A stretch of DNA of 32,020 nucleotides from Bryobacterales bacterium (GCA_026954325.1 JAIXKK010000166.1:1-32020), one strand, 5' to 3'. Shown: positions 9,906 to 17,033, numbered from the stretch's first letter. Notes: generated by a model from the letters alone, not told the origin. Translations and numbers: made by a program.

Positions 9906-10452
9906 GTGCCGATGATCCGGGAAGACTTCTACCGGCTCCGCGAGCAGCATCCGGATTGGCGGATGGGACGCGATTCCGATGGAGCCGTGGTGGTGATTCC
10001 CGCCTCGCGCCTCGAATCCGGCAATCGAAACCACAAGCTGTCCGTCTGTCTTGGCAACTGGGCTCGAAAAGACGGCACGGGACAATGCTTTGACTCCTCT
10101 ACGGGTTTTGAACTCCCGAATGGCGCGATACGTTCTCCCGATGCGGCGTGGGTGAGCAAGGAGCGGCTGAGTGAGATGCCGAAGACGCGCAGGAGGGCCT
10201 TCCCGCGGCTCGTTCCGGAGTTCGTGGCGGAAATCCGATCGGACTCGGATTCCCTGGCTGACCTAGATGCGGGAGTATGCGGATAACCAGGTCCTGTTTG
10301 GGTGGCTGATTGATCCGTTCGAGCGGCGGGTCCATGTGTATCGAGCGGGGCAGGCGCCGGTTGTAGTTGACAAGCCGAAGGGCGTTTCCGGCGATCCGGT
10401 TCTTCGGGGTTTCAAGCTGCCGCTTCGCGACATCCGGGGTGTGGGTTTTTAG
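9906..10452 (+). pseudogene. Uma2 (DUF820) family endonuclease-like gene, frameshifted
   Basis: Two reading frames together make one Uma2-type PD-(D/E)XK protein. The first frame (GTG 9906 or ATG 9912) gives the N-terminal beta region, the catalytic-type Asp in SPDAAWVSKERL and the Glu in VPEFVAEIRSDSDSL. It then leaves the family pattern after SLADLD. From about 10267 another frame continues with MREYADNQVLFGWLIDP and ends in the usual C-terminal strand RVHVYRAGQ. Family members read through this joint as roughly ADLQ-x-KMREY. The missing codons fit loss of about 8 bases after GACCT at 10260-10264, which also removes the Lys before MREY. The gene is therefore probably inactive. Its codons end in C more often than those of its + strand neighbours, hinting at recent arrival or inversion. 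Confidence 0.8.
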
Positions 10453-10500
10453 GGTATTTTCGCTTCCTCTTTGACGGCCACGAGTACCAGAAAAATACCC
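10452..10500. repeat. Perfect 9-bp inverted repeat between the Uma2 remnant and the kinase-like gene
   Basis: GGGTATTTT (10452-10460) and AAAATACCC (10492-10500) are perfect reverse complements separated by 31 bases. The left arm begins at the last base of the Uma2 stop codon. There is no T-tract and the loop is long, so a rho-independent terminator is unlikely. The position just upstream of the promoter at 10513-10541 suits a dimeric regulator site. Confidence 0.5.
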
Positions 10501-10512
10501 GCAAAATGTACG

Positions 10513-10541
10513 TTGACTCGCCTATGCGGCTGGGGTATAAA
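10513..10541 (+). promoter_or_regulatory. Near-consensus sigma-70 promoter for the kinase-like gene
   Basis: TTGACT (10513-10518) and TATAAA (10536-10541) are separated by exactly 17 bases, matching the consensus at five of six positions in each hexamer. Transcription would start near 10548, leaving a leader of about 50 bases before ATG 10598. This is the clearest promoter-like site in the window. Confidence 0.65.
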
Positions 10542-10597
10542 AATGAAGTCCCCCGAGAGCGGTTCCCCCGAACTTAGCGCATTCATACAACAATCGA

Positions 10598-11299
10598 ATG
10601 GCCCAAGCAGCAGCATTTTATCGCACTTCAGAGGTTGACTGCCGCGCAGTGGAGCAGCCTTTGGAACTCAACGCCGCCGTGCGTCATCTTTCGCATGAGT
10701 TACGCCAGCCATTGAGTACGATCGATACCGCCGCGTACTATCTTCAATTGATTCTTTCGGGGGCGGACCCCCGGGCTGATCAGCAGTTGGAAAAGATCCA
10801 GCAGATGGTTCATCAGATGAGTTGGATTCTTTCGGACGCCGTTCATTTTCTGCAGGCCGCGGTTCCGCGCCCGGCGTGGATCGATCTGTGTGAAATGATT
10901 ACGGACCATTTGACGGCGCAGGCGGTGGAGCAGAATGTGGAGTTGGACTGGACCGATTGCTGCTCGACGCCGCGGGTGCTGATGGACGCGGCGCAGGGCC
11001 AACACATGGTTCGGACGATTTTGAATGTTTTCCGGCAGATCGCGCGGACGGAGCAGCCGGTGTATGTCTCGCTGTACCGGGACGGGGCGCAGGCGGCGCT
11101 CGAATGTTCGTGTGAGGCGGGGGAGGCGATGCTGGCGCACGCATCGGAGCTGTTTGAGGCGTTCACGCCGCATCTTCCGCCGGGTTCGGGACTTGCGCTG
11201 GCAAGCGTGAAGCGAATCGCCGAGGCGCACAACGGCAGCGCGTCGATTGAAGCGGTGGACGGGGTTTTGAAGCTGGAAGTGAGACTGCCGGCCGAGTAG
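10598..11299 (+). CDS. Short cytoplasmic histidine-kinase-like protein with degenerate ATP-binding motifs
   Basis: The 233-residue product has no membrane segment or sensor domain. Residues 28-85 form a HisKA-like dimerisation helix pair with H-box LSHELRQPLS (H33). The second half resembles a HATPase_c domain. A G2-like PPGSGLALASVKRI (194-207) followed by AEAHNGSASIE is kept. The N-box position reads ILNVFRQIAR (141-150), with Gln147 where the Mg-binding Asn is expected. The G1 region reads ECSCEAGE (169-176) instead of DxGxG. ATP binding is thus doubtful. It may be a decayed kinase, or a phosphotransfer or adaptor protein that keeps the histidine. I see no Shine-Dalgarno sequence before ATG 10598. 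No response regulator gene is adjacent. Confidence 0.65.
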   Translation: MAQAAAFYRTSEVDCRAVEQPLELNAAVRHLSHELRQPLSTIDTAAYYLQLILSGADPRADQQLEKIQQMVHQMSWILSDAVHFLQAAVPRPAWIDLCEMITDHLTAQAVEQNVELDWTDCCSTPRVLMDAAQGQHMVRTILNVFRQIARTEQPVYVSLYRDGAQAALECSCEAGEAMLAHASELFEAFTPHLPPGSGLALASVKRIAEAHNGSASIEAVDGVLKLEVRLPAE

Positions 11300-11334
11300 G
11301 CGGACGCCTTCGGCGCACAGGCGGAGGGAAAATT

Positions 11335-11382
11335 GTGAAAAGATTCCGTGTATGCATCGCCGGCAAGCACTTTCCGCTCTAG
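11335..11382 (+). CDS. Possible 15-residue leader ORF overlapping the isomerase start
   Basis: GTG 11335 lies 6 bases after a good ribosome-binding sequence (GGAGGG, 11323-11328) and opens a 15-codon frame beginning VKRFRVCIAGK. It stops at TAG 11380-11382, 31 bases inside the isomerase gene in another frame. The isomerase ATG at 11352 has no closer Shine-Dalgarno. Ribosomes may therefore load here and reinitiate, or the site may simply serve the isomerase at long spacing. Whether the peptide is made is unknown. Confidence 0.25.
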   Translation: MKRFRVCIAGKHFPL

Positions 11383-12329
11383 CAGCCTCGCTTGGCGCGC
11401 TCCGCGAGCGCGCGGCGGCTTTCTATCCAGGCAAGCGCCCGCACATTCAATGGTGCGTGAGCAGTTTTCTTTGGACTTCCACGCAGTGGCGGGATACGGG
11501 CACGCTGCCGTACACGGAGATGCTGGACGTGATTCGGGACACGGGATTCAACGGGTACCGGTTCACGGGGTGGCCGTCGATTGTGGAGCGAATCGGGATG
11601 AGCCTGCCGCGGCTTGAAAAGGAGTTGTCGAAGAGGAATCTCCGAATTGCGACGCTGTCTTTCGGAGGGCCGGCGGATGAGCCGGAGAAGCAGCCGGAGA
11701 TGGAGCAATCGGCGCGGCGGGCGTGCGAGTTTCTGAAGCGCTTCGGGGCGACGGAACTGGTGACCTTCTCGCCGCGGCGGGTGAACAAGGTGCTGGAGCG
11801 GGAGCATATCCGGCGGGCGTGCCTGTTCTACAACCACCTGGGCGATGTGTGCGCGGAGTACGGGATCCGGACGGGGTTGCACAACCACAGCCAGGGGCAG
11901 TTGATTGAAACGCAGGACGAGATCGAGCAACTGTTGAGGCAGACGGACCCGAAGAAATTTCATTGGTGCCCGGACACGGTGCATCTGTACATGGCGAATT
12001 GCGACATTTTGGGTTTGTTCCGGAAGTATGCGGAGCGGCTGATTTTCTTCGATTTGGTGGATGCGAAGTATCAGTACCTGGATCACGAACTGCGGCTGCC
12101 GAACGGGAAGGCGGAGAAGGCAGGGTCGCAGAACGGGACATTCATGCTGGGGAACGTGATTTACGGAGACGGGGAAGTGGATCTGGAAGGGATCATGCGG
12201 ATTGTCAAGGGGGTTGGCTACAAGGGCTGGATCAACCTGGATCTGCATTATGCACCGGTGAGCCCGCGGCACAGTTTGGGGCGGTGCATGGAGTACATCG
12301 AAAAGAGGTTGGATCCCATATACGCCTGA
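11352..12329 (+). CDS. Sugar phosphate isomerase/epimerase-like TIM-barrel protein, probably exported
   Basis: The 325-residue product belongs to the xylose-isomerase-like TIM barrel superfamily. It opens with MHRRQALSALAASLGAL, an Arg-Arg leader common on such proteins in Acidobacteriota and Planctomycetota, followed by YPGKRPHIQWCVSSFLW. Core signatures are the repeated strand-helix pattern (TGFNGYRFTGWPS, LRIATLSFGG), a likely metal Glu in GATELVTFSP, GLHNHSQGQLIE, WCPDTVHLYM (Asp and His ligands) and VGYKGWINLDL near the C-terminus. Members isomerise or epimerise sugars or inositols using a divalent metal; the substrate here cannot be assigned. ATG 11352 is the first in-frame start, with the nearest GGAGGG 24 bases upstream, so initiation may depend on the small upstream frame. 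Confidence 0.8.
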   Translation: MHRRQALSALAASLGALRERAAAFYPGKRPHIQWCVSSFLWTSTQWRDTGTLPYTEMLDVIRDTGFNGYRFTGWPSIVERIGMSLPRLEKELSKRNLRIATLSFGGPADEPEKQPEMEQSARRACEFLKRFGATELVTFSPRRVNKVLEREHIRRACLFYNHLGDVCAEYGIRTGLHNHSQGQLIETQDEIEQLLRQTDPKKFHWCPDTVHLYMANCDILGLFRKYAERLIFFDLVDAKYQYLDHELRLPNGKAEKAGSQNGTFMLGNVIYGDGEVDLEGIMRIVKGVGYKGWINLDLHYAPVSPRHSLGRCMEYIEKRLDPIYA

Positions 12330-12368
12330 GCGGAGGCGCCGGCCGGCCCCACTATACTTGAAAAGGGA

Positions 12369-14297
12369 ATGTCGACCGCGGCCAGAACACAATCCGCCCG
12401 CGCCTTCTTTTCACGGAAGGGGGCGCTATCGCGCTGGCATCCGAATTACGAATTCCGTCCGGGGCAGTTGGAAATGGCGGAGGCGGTGGAGGCGGCGCTC
12501 AGGGACAAGCGACACCTGATTGTGGAGGCGGGGACGGGGACGGGGAAGACGCTTGCCTACCTGGTTCCGGCGATCTTATCGGGGCGGCGGGTGGTGGTGT
12601 CGACGGGGACGAAGAATCTTCAGGAGCAGTTGTACCACAAGGACATTCCCTTTCTGCGGCAGCATTTCGCGGAGCCGCTGAAAGTGAGCCTGATGAAGGG
12701 GCGGGGGAACTTTCTGTGCCGGCAGAAGCTGTACGACTCGGAGAAGGAGGCGATTCTCGACGGGTTGGAGGAGATTGCGGATTTCCAGGTGATCCGGGAA
12801 TGGGAGAAGACGACGGAGACGGGGGACCGGGCGGAGATCCGGACGCTGCCGGAATACTCGACGGCGTGGAACAAGCTGGACGCGCGGCGGGACCTGTGCA
12901 CGGGGCAGAAGTGCCCGCAGTTCGATCGGTGTTTTATCACGCAGATGCACCAGCGGGCGCACGAGAGCGACATTGTCATTGTCAATCACCACCTGCTGTT
13001 TGCCGACCTGGCGGTGAAGGAAGACGAGTACGGGGCGATTCTTCCGGAGTACAACGCGGTCATCTTCGACGAGGCGCATGAGATAGAGGACACGGCGGGT
13101 TCGTATTTCGGGGTGAGCGTGAGCAACTTCCAGGTGCAGGAATTTTGCCGGGACGCGGCGGCGCTGTCGCGCAGGAAGGATTTCGGATCGGCGGAACTGG
13201 ACCGGGTGTTGCTGCAACTGCAGGACGCGGCGGAGCAGTTTTTCCGGCTGTTCGGGGAGGGGGAAGGGCGCGCCGGATTCGCGCAGCAGGGGGCGATTCT
13301 GGAGGAGCACGGTGAGGTTTACCAGGATCTGATGAGCGGGCTCGAACTGGCGTGGACGCACCTGGAACTGGTGAAGGGGGCTCCGGAGGAGATGATTCCC
13401 ATGCTGCGGCGCGCGCGCGACATTCATGAACGGGTACGGTTTTTCATGGAGAGCGCGGATGCGGGGTTCGTGTACTGGGTGGACCGGCGGGGGCGGACGT
13501 GCCATTTGCAGGCAACGCCGATCGACGTTTCCGCGCTTCTCGCGCGGAAGCTGTTTGACCGGGTGGATACGGTGATTCTGACGTCGGCCACGTTGACGGT
13601 GGCGGGGAGTTTTGATTTTGTGAAGACGCGGCTGGGAGTGCCGAACGCGCGCACGCTGGCGGTGGCGAGTCCATTCGAGTATTACAAGCAGGCGCTGCTG
13701 TATGTTCCGCAGCATCTGCCGGACCCGCGCACGCCGGCGTTTCTGGGGGCCTCGTGCGAGGAGATCCCGCGGCTGCTGCGGTTGAGTAGAGGGCGCGCGT
13801 TCGTGCTGTTCACAAGCTACCAGCAGATGAGGGCGGCGCATGACCGGATTTCGATGGCGTTGGAGTATCCGGCGCTGCTTCAGGGGACGGGTCCGCGGCA
13901 TGCGCTGCTCGAGGAGTTCCGCTCGACGCCGAATGCTGTGCTGTTCGCCACGTCATCTTTCTGGCAAGGGGTGGATGTGCCGGGGGAGCAGTTATCGTGC
14001 GTTATCATAGATAGGTTGCCGTTTGCGGTGCCGAGCGATCCAGTGGTGGAAGCGAGAATCCGCATGGTACGCGAAAACGGGGGAAATCCTTTTTACGATT
14101 ATCAGATTCCCCAGGCGGCCATTGCGCTGAAACAGGGGTTCGGGCGGCTGATCCGCGGACGGAATGACCGCGGTATCGTCGCATTGCTGGACAACCGCAT
14201 TACGAAGCAGCGCTACGGCCAAGTCTTCTTCGATAGTCTTCCAGACTACCGCTTTACGATGGATTGGAACGAGGTGGAGAGTTTTTTCGATGTTTGA
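12369..14297 (+). CDS. dinG: DinG/YoaA-type ATP-dependent DNA helicase with [4Fe-4S] cluster
   Basis: The 642-residue protein shows superfamily 2 XPD/DinG architecture. Walker A AGTGTGKT is at 54-61, motif Ia reads VVVSTGTKNLQEQL, and the DEAH box is at 234-237. Four cysteines C117, C177, C182 and C188 match the C...CX4CX5C iron-sulfur pattern of DinG. The C-terminal helicase half contains TVILTSATL, GRAFVLFTSYQQM, FATSSFWQGVDVPGE and the motif VI region QGFGRLIRG. It would unwind 5'-3' at R-loops, D-loops or damaged forks. AAAAGGG abuts ATG 12369 and a lone TATACT lies at 12353-12358, so the leader may be very short. Its last 8 bases overlap the queD-like gene, suggesting coupling. Confidence 0.93.
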   Translation: MSTAARTQSARAFFSRKGALSRWHPNYEFRPGQLEMAEAVEAALRDKRHLIVEAGTGTGKTLAYLVPAILSGRRVVVSTGTKNLQEQLYHKDIPFLRQHFAEPLKVSLMKGRGNFLCRQKLYDSEKEAILDGLEEIADFQVIREWEKTTETGDRAEIRTLPEYSTAWNKLDARRDLCTGQKCPQFDRCFITQMHQRAHESDIVIVNHHLLFADLAVKEDEYGAILPEYNAVIFDEAHEIEDTAGSYFGVSVSNFQVQEFCRDAAALSRRKDFGSAELDRVLLQLQDAAEQFFRLFGEGEGRAGFAQQGAILEEHGEVYQDLMSGLELAWTHLELVKGAPEEMIPMLRRARDIHERVRFFMESADAGFVYWVDRRGRTCHLQATPIDVSALLARKLFDRVDTVILTSATLTVAGSFDFVKTRLGVPNARTLAVASPFEYYKQALLYVPQHLPDPRTPAFLGASCEEIPRLLRLSRGRAFVLFTSYQQMRAAHDRISMALEYPALLQGTGPRHALLEEFRSTPNAVLFATSSFWQGVDVPGEQLSCVIIDRLPFAVPSDPVVEARIRMVRENGGNPFYDYQIPQAAIALKQGFGRLIRGRNDRGIVALLDNRITKQRYGQVFFDSLPDYRFTMDWNEVESFFDV

Positions 14298-14673
14298 AGT
14301 TTCGGTGGAAGATACCTTCGCGGCGGGGCACTCGCTGCGGAACTATCGCGGCAAGTGCGAGAACGTGCATGGCCACAACTACCGGGTGCGGGTTACGTTG
14401 GAAGGCGAGGACGTCAATCCGGTAACGGGACTGCTGGTGGACTTCGTGGAAGTGAAGAGGCTCTTGCGCAAAACGATGGCCTATCTGGACCACCAGTTCA
14501 TCAACGACCTGCCGCCGTTCACGGAAGTGAACCCGTCAGCGGAAAACATCGCCAAGTATTTCTGTGAAGAGGTGCAGAAGGGACTGGATGAAGGGGGGGC
14601 GGCGGCTCCCGTTCGCATCCAGGCCGTTACGGTCTGGGAAACGGACACCTCCGTCGCCAGTTACCGGCCGTAG
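14290..14673 (+). CDS. queD: 6-carboxytetrahydropterin synthase / 6-pyruvoyltetrahydropterin synthase family (QueD-like)
   Basis: The 127-residue product starts at ATG 14290, overlapping the dinG stop by 8 bases. Upstream in-frame codons lie inside dinG and are not used. Zinc ligands H14, H27 and H29 (AGHSL, NVHGHNY), catalytic Cys23 (GKCENVHGH), the D67-H68 pair (LDHQFIND), the substrate-binding NPSAENIA stretch and E117 (VWETDTS) are all present. The short GKCENVHGHNY motif fits QueD, which converts dihydroneopterin triphosphate to 6-carboxytetrahydropterin for queuosine and other deazapurines. A biopterin role (PtpS) is less likely in this setting. No queC, queE or queF gene is nearby. Its 3' end overlaps the convergent ferredoxin gene by 13 bases. 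Confidence 0.9.
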   Translation: MFEVSVEDTFAAGHSLRNYRGKCENVHGHNYRVRVTLEGEDVNPVTGLLVDFVEVKRLLRKTMAYLDHQFINDLPPFTEVNPSAENIAKYFCEEVQKGLDEGGAAAPVRIQAVTVWETDTSVASYRP

Positions 14674-14921
14674 AAGGCGGCGTTCTTTTCCGCGTAGTTC
14701 GCCCACTTTTCCGGCAGGTCATCGAGGGCAAAGATCGCTGAGACGGGACAAACCGGCACGCACGCTCCGCAGTCGATGCATTCCACGGGATCAATATAGA
14801 GCTGCTCGAACTCGTCGAAATTCCCTTCGTCCTTCTTCGGGTGAATGCAATCCACGGGGCAGGCATCCACGCAAGCGGTGTCTTTGGTGCCAATGCAAGG
14901 TTCAGCGATAACGTATGCCAT
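14661..14921 (-). CDS. Seven- or eight-iron bacterial ferredoxin
   Basis: The 86-residue protein starts at the ATG whose first base is 14921 (MAYVIAEPCIG). A TTG start at 14960 is possible but adds 13 residues outside the family pattern. Cysteines C9, C17, C21 and C25 (CX7CX3CX3C) and C48, C51, C54 and C58 (CX2CX2CX3CP) match ferredoxins of the Azotobacter FdI / actinobacterial FdxA kind, which hold a [3Fe-4S] or [4Fe-4S] cluster plus a [4Fe-4S] cluster. The spacing of the first set favours a 7Fe protein. It would shuttle low-potential electrons to oxidoreductases; the partner is not evident nearby. Codons end in C, as in other - strand genes here. Confidence 0.92.
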   Translation of the reverse strand: MAYVIAEPCIGTKDTACVDACPVDCIHPKKDEGNFDEFEQLYIDPVECIDCGACVPVCPVSAIFALDDLPEKWANYAEKNAAFYGR

Positions 14922-14930
14922 AAGTTGAAA

Positions 14931-14960
14931 CGTATAACATAGCACATTGGGAAAACTCAA
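14931..14960 (-). promoter_or_regulatory. Possible promoter for the ferredoxin gene
   Basis: On the - strand TTGAGT (14960-14955) and TATACG (14936-14931) are spaced by 18 bases. The -10 element ends only 9 bases before the ATG and no Shine-Dalgarno sequence follows, so the message would be leaderless or nearly so. Each hexamer matches consensus at four of six positions. Confidence 0.3.
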
Positions 14961-14998
14961 CGTAAGGTGAACCTGAGGGGTGGGTTTCGCGTCTATCG

Positions 14999-16243
14999 AT
15001 GCGGCACGCTATGTTTTCCTACCGCTGTGACTATGATGATGACTTCTTTGGGAACGATCCCGATCAAGAAGATCCAGATGACGAAGGATATGACGAGGAG
15101 GACGAGGACGGGGGCGAGGAATACGATGACGGGTCTGAGGAGGGGGACGACGGGGATGGGGACGACGGCCTGACGCCGTACTCTCCGGATGCCGCGGAGG
15201 AAGATTTCGAGGAGGACGAAGGAGACTGGAGCGCGGAGGACTACGAGGCCTCGGCTGAGCGGCTATTCGGGCACAACGAGTTTTTCGGCGAAACGATTCA
15301 TGACCAGCTTGCCGCCGAGGGGTTCCGGTTTTTCGATGACCCGGGCTTCCACGATGCGGTTGACCGAATTGCGCCCGGCGCTTCGGACACGCTGCGGCTG
15401 TTCGAGCGTGACGGGCAACTTCACGCTTTCGGCTTCGTTCCGGCGGCCTTGGCGCTGATTCTTAGGCAGCGATACGGGGCGCTCGATTTTTCGAATCTGC
15501 ACATCTCGGTTCCGCGGAAAGGGGATATCGCAGAGCCGCAACCGCTTCCACCGGAGATTGAGCGGGTGGAGGCGCGGGCGGCGATCGACCTGCGGCCGTA
15601 TGCGACTCCGGTGGGGGACCAGGCGGATACGGCGCGGTGTTCGGCGTTCGCGTGGACGCATGCGGTAGAGATGACGCGCAATCTGGAAGGGCGGCCCGCG
15701 CCGCGGCTTTCGCCCACCTACACAATGCTCCAGTTTCAGCGGCTTCAGGGCGACGCGGAGGATTACCGGTATGCGCATGAGGGAGGGAACGGAACGATCA
15801 GCGGGCCGGACCCGGGCAATGTTCTGGTGGAACACGGGACGTGCCGGCAGGAGTTGTGGCCGGATGATGAAGAGGGTCCGCGGGCGAGCGAGCGGATGCT
15901 GGCGGCGGACGCGCAGCAGTACAGGCTGCAAGCGCAGCCGCACCCGATCGGACTGGAGGATGTGAAGAAGGTTCTGTCGGCCGGGTGTGCGGTGCAGATT
16001 GGGATGAACACGGGTCCGGCATTTGCCGATGTGGGACGCGACGGAGTGATCTCCGCGGCGGAACCGCCTTCCGGGCGGCATGGGCGGCATGCGATGCTGC
16101 TTGCGGGATACAACGGGAACTTCTACATTGCGAAGAATTCGTGGGGGGAACAGTGGGGGGACAAAGGGTATTGCTACATACCGAAAAACGTGCTTGCCGC
16201 GGCGGATGCGGAATTCATCGCGGTGCTGCGGCCGGTGAAATGA
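14999..16243 (+). CDS. Papain-like (C1) cysteine peptidase with a highly acidic N-terminal region
   Basis: The 414-residue protein has three parts. Residues 9-85 are extremely rich in Asp, Glu and Gly (DPDQEDPDDEGYDEEDED and similar). Residues 90-195 form a region of unknown fold. The rest is a papain-type domain. Catalytic residues are visible: Q208 (VGDQ), C214 (TARCSAFAWTHAVE), H364 (GRHAMLLAGY) and N380 (AKNSWGEQWGDKGY). No signal peptide is seen, so it is probably cytoplasmic unless exported by an unusual route. The middle region may act as a propeptide, and the acidic stretch could bind calcium, basic proteins or the protease itself; both are guesses. Start ATG 14999 is the first option, with ATG 15011 possible. 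It ends 4 bases before the STAS gene. Confidence 0.82.
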   Translation: MRHAMFSYRCDYDDDFFGNDPDQEDPDDEGYDEEDEDGGEEYDDGSEEGDDGDGDDGLTPYSPDAAEEDFEEDEGDWSAEDYEASAERLFGHNEFFGETIHDQLAAEGFRFFDDPGFHDAVDRIAPGASDTLRLFERDGQLHAFGFVPAALALILRQRYGALDFSNLHISVPRKGDIAEPQPLPPEIERVEARAAIDLRPYATPVGDQADTARCSAFAWTHAVEMTRNLEGRPAPRLSPTYTMLQFQRLQGDAEDYRYAHEGGNGTISGPDPGNVLVEHGTCRQELWPDDEEGPRASERMLAADAQQYRLQAQPHPIGLEDVKKVLSAGCAVQIGMNTGPAFADVGRDGVISAAEPPSGRHGRHAMLLAGYNGNFYIAKNSWGEQWGDKGYCYIPKNVLAAADAEFIAVLRPVK

Positions 16244-16247
16244 TGGT

Positions 16248-16619
16248 ATGCTCGAAAACTCTGTTATAGCCATGCTTTCGGTGCGTCATGCGATGTCAGG
16301 TCCGGCGATGGTCCGGATCACCGTGGAGGGGAAGATGATGCTGGGGGCGGCGAATCTGAGCGTCGATATGCTGGTGGCGACGCTGATCGAGCAGGGAGTG
16401 AGGCACTTCGTGTTCGATTTGCGGGGGGTGACGCACATCGATAGCACGGGCATTGGACGGTTCATAGCAAGCTACAACAAGATCATAGCGGTGGAGGGAG
16501 GGAGCCTGCGGATGGCCGCGGCGGCGGGGGCGGTACGGGCCGCGTTCCGGGTGACGCACCTGGACACGGTGTTTCCGTTTTTTGAGACGGTGGAACAGGC
16601 GGAGGCGGCCGCGCTGTAG
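16248..16619 (+). CDS. STAS-domain anti-sigma factor antagonist
   Basis: The 123-residue product is a single STAS domain: VRITVEGKMMLG opens the sheet, and FVFDLRGVTHIDSTGIGRF holds the conserved DSTGIG loop with the phosphorylatable S66 or T67. RsbV/SpoIIAA-type proteins switch partners with an anti-sigma kinase according to phosphorylation of this loop. Neither a kinase nor a sigma factor is adjacent, so its partner lies elsewhere. ATG 16248 follows the peptidase stop by 4 bases; an internal ATG at 16272 would also start before the domain. The peptidase and STAS genes are probably co-transcribed. Confidence 0.85.
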   Translation: MLENSVIAMLSVRHAMSGPAMVRITVEGKMMLGAANLSVDMLVATLIEQGVRHFVFDLRGVTHIDSTGIGRFIASYNKIIAVEGGSLRMAAAAGAVRAAFRVTHLDTVFPFFETVEQAEAAAL

Positions 16620-16626
16620 CGGCGGA

Positions 16627-17033
16627 TTATTGCGGATTTGGGGTGGTGATCCACCAGGTGATGCCGTAGGGGTCTTTGACGGCTCCGGAACGGCCGTAGG
16701 GCGCGTTTTTCATAGGGTGTTCAAGGATGCCCCGGCGGCGACTGCCTGAGCGGCCATGGCGCCGGCGTCATCGACGGAGAGGAAGATGTTCACGCCGGAG
16801 CCTCCCCATGCCTGGACTCTGCGCATTTGGGGGAATTCGGGGAACTCATCGCAGAGCATCAGGGGCGAGTTGCCGATTTGCAGTTCGCCGTGGCGGATCA
16901 GGCCGCCGGGGTCGGCGTGACGCATACGTTCCGCGGCATTGAAGGCCCGCTTGTAGAACTCCATGGCTTGAGCGGCTCCACGGATGGCGAGGTAGAGGGT
17001 GATGGTGGGGTATCCCAGCGTGTTGTGTGACAT
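16627..17033 (-). pseudogene. VOC/glyoxalase-family (PhnB-like) gene with a one-base frameshift
   Basis: From the ATG at 17033 the frame encodes a PhnB-like vicinal oxygen chelate protein: MSHNTLGYPTITLYLAIRG, MEFYKRAFNAAE, HGELQIGNSPLMLCDE and VNIFLSVDDAGA. It stops early at 16712-16710 after AVAAGASLNTL. The expected C-terminus continues in another frame as ILEHPMKNAPYGRSGAVKD and PYGITWWITTPNPQ, ending at 16627. Adding one G to the four-G run (CCCC at 16730-16733 on the + strand) restores a continuous AAGGILEHPM reading. The lesion may be real, a slippage state or an assembly error. Members include dioxygenases and resistance proteins; the function of the intact form is not known. Confidence 0.8.

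Noticed and set aside
12353..12358. TATACT as a dinG promoter -10 box
   Set aside because: No -35 element is present at 16-18 bases, and the leader would be only a few bases. It is kept as a comment in the dinG entry, not called as a promoter.
12576..13901. Long open frame on the - strand opposite dinG
   Set aside because: Composition is Arg/His/Pro/Leu-rich, typical of an antisense shadow, and all helicase motifs are on the + strand.
14164..14289. N-terminal extension of the queD-like gene
   Set aside because: It lies inside dinG, where the helicase C-terminus is clearly coding. QueD proteins start at the MFEVSVEDTF position.
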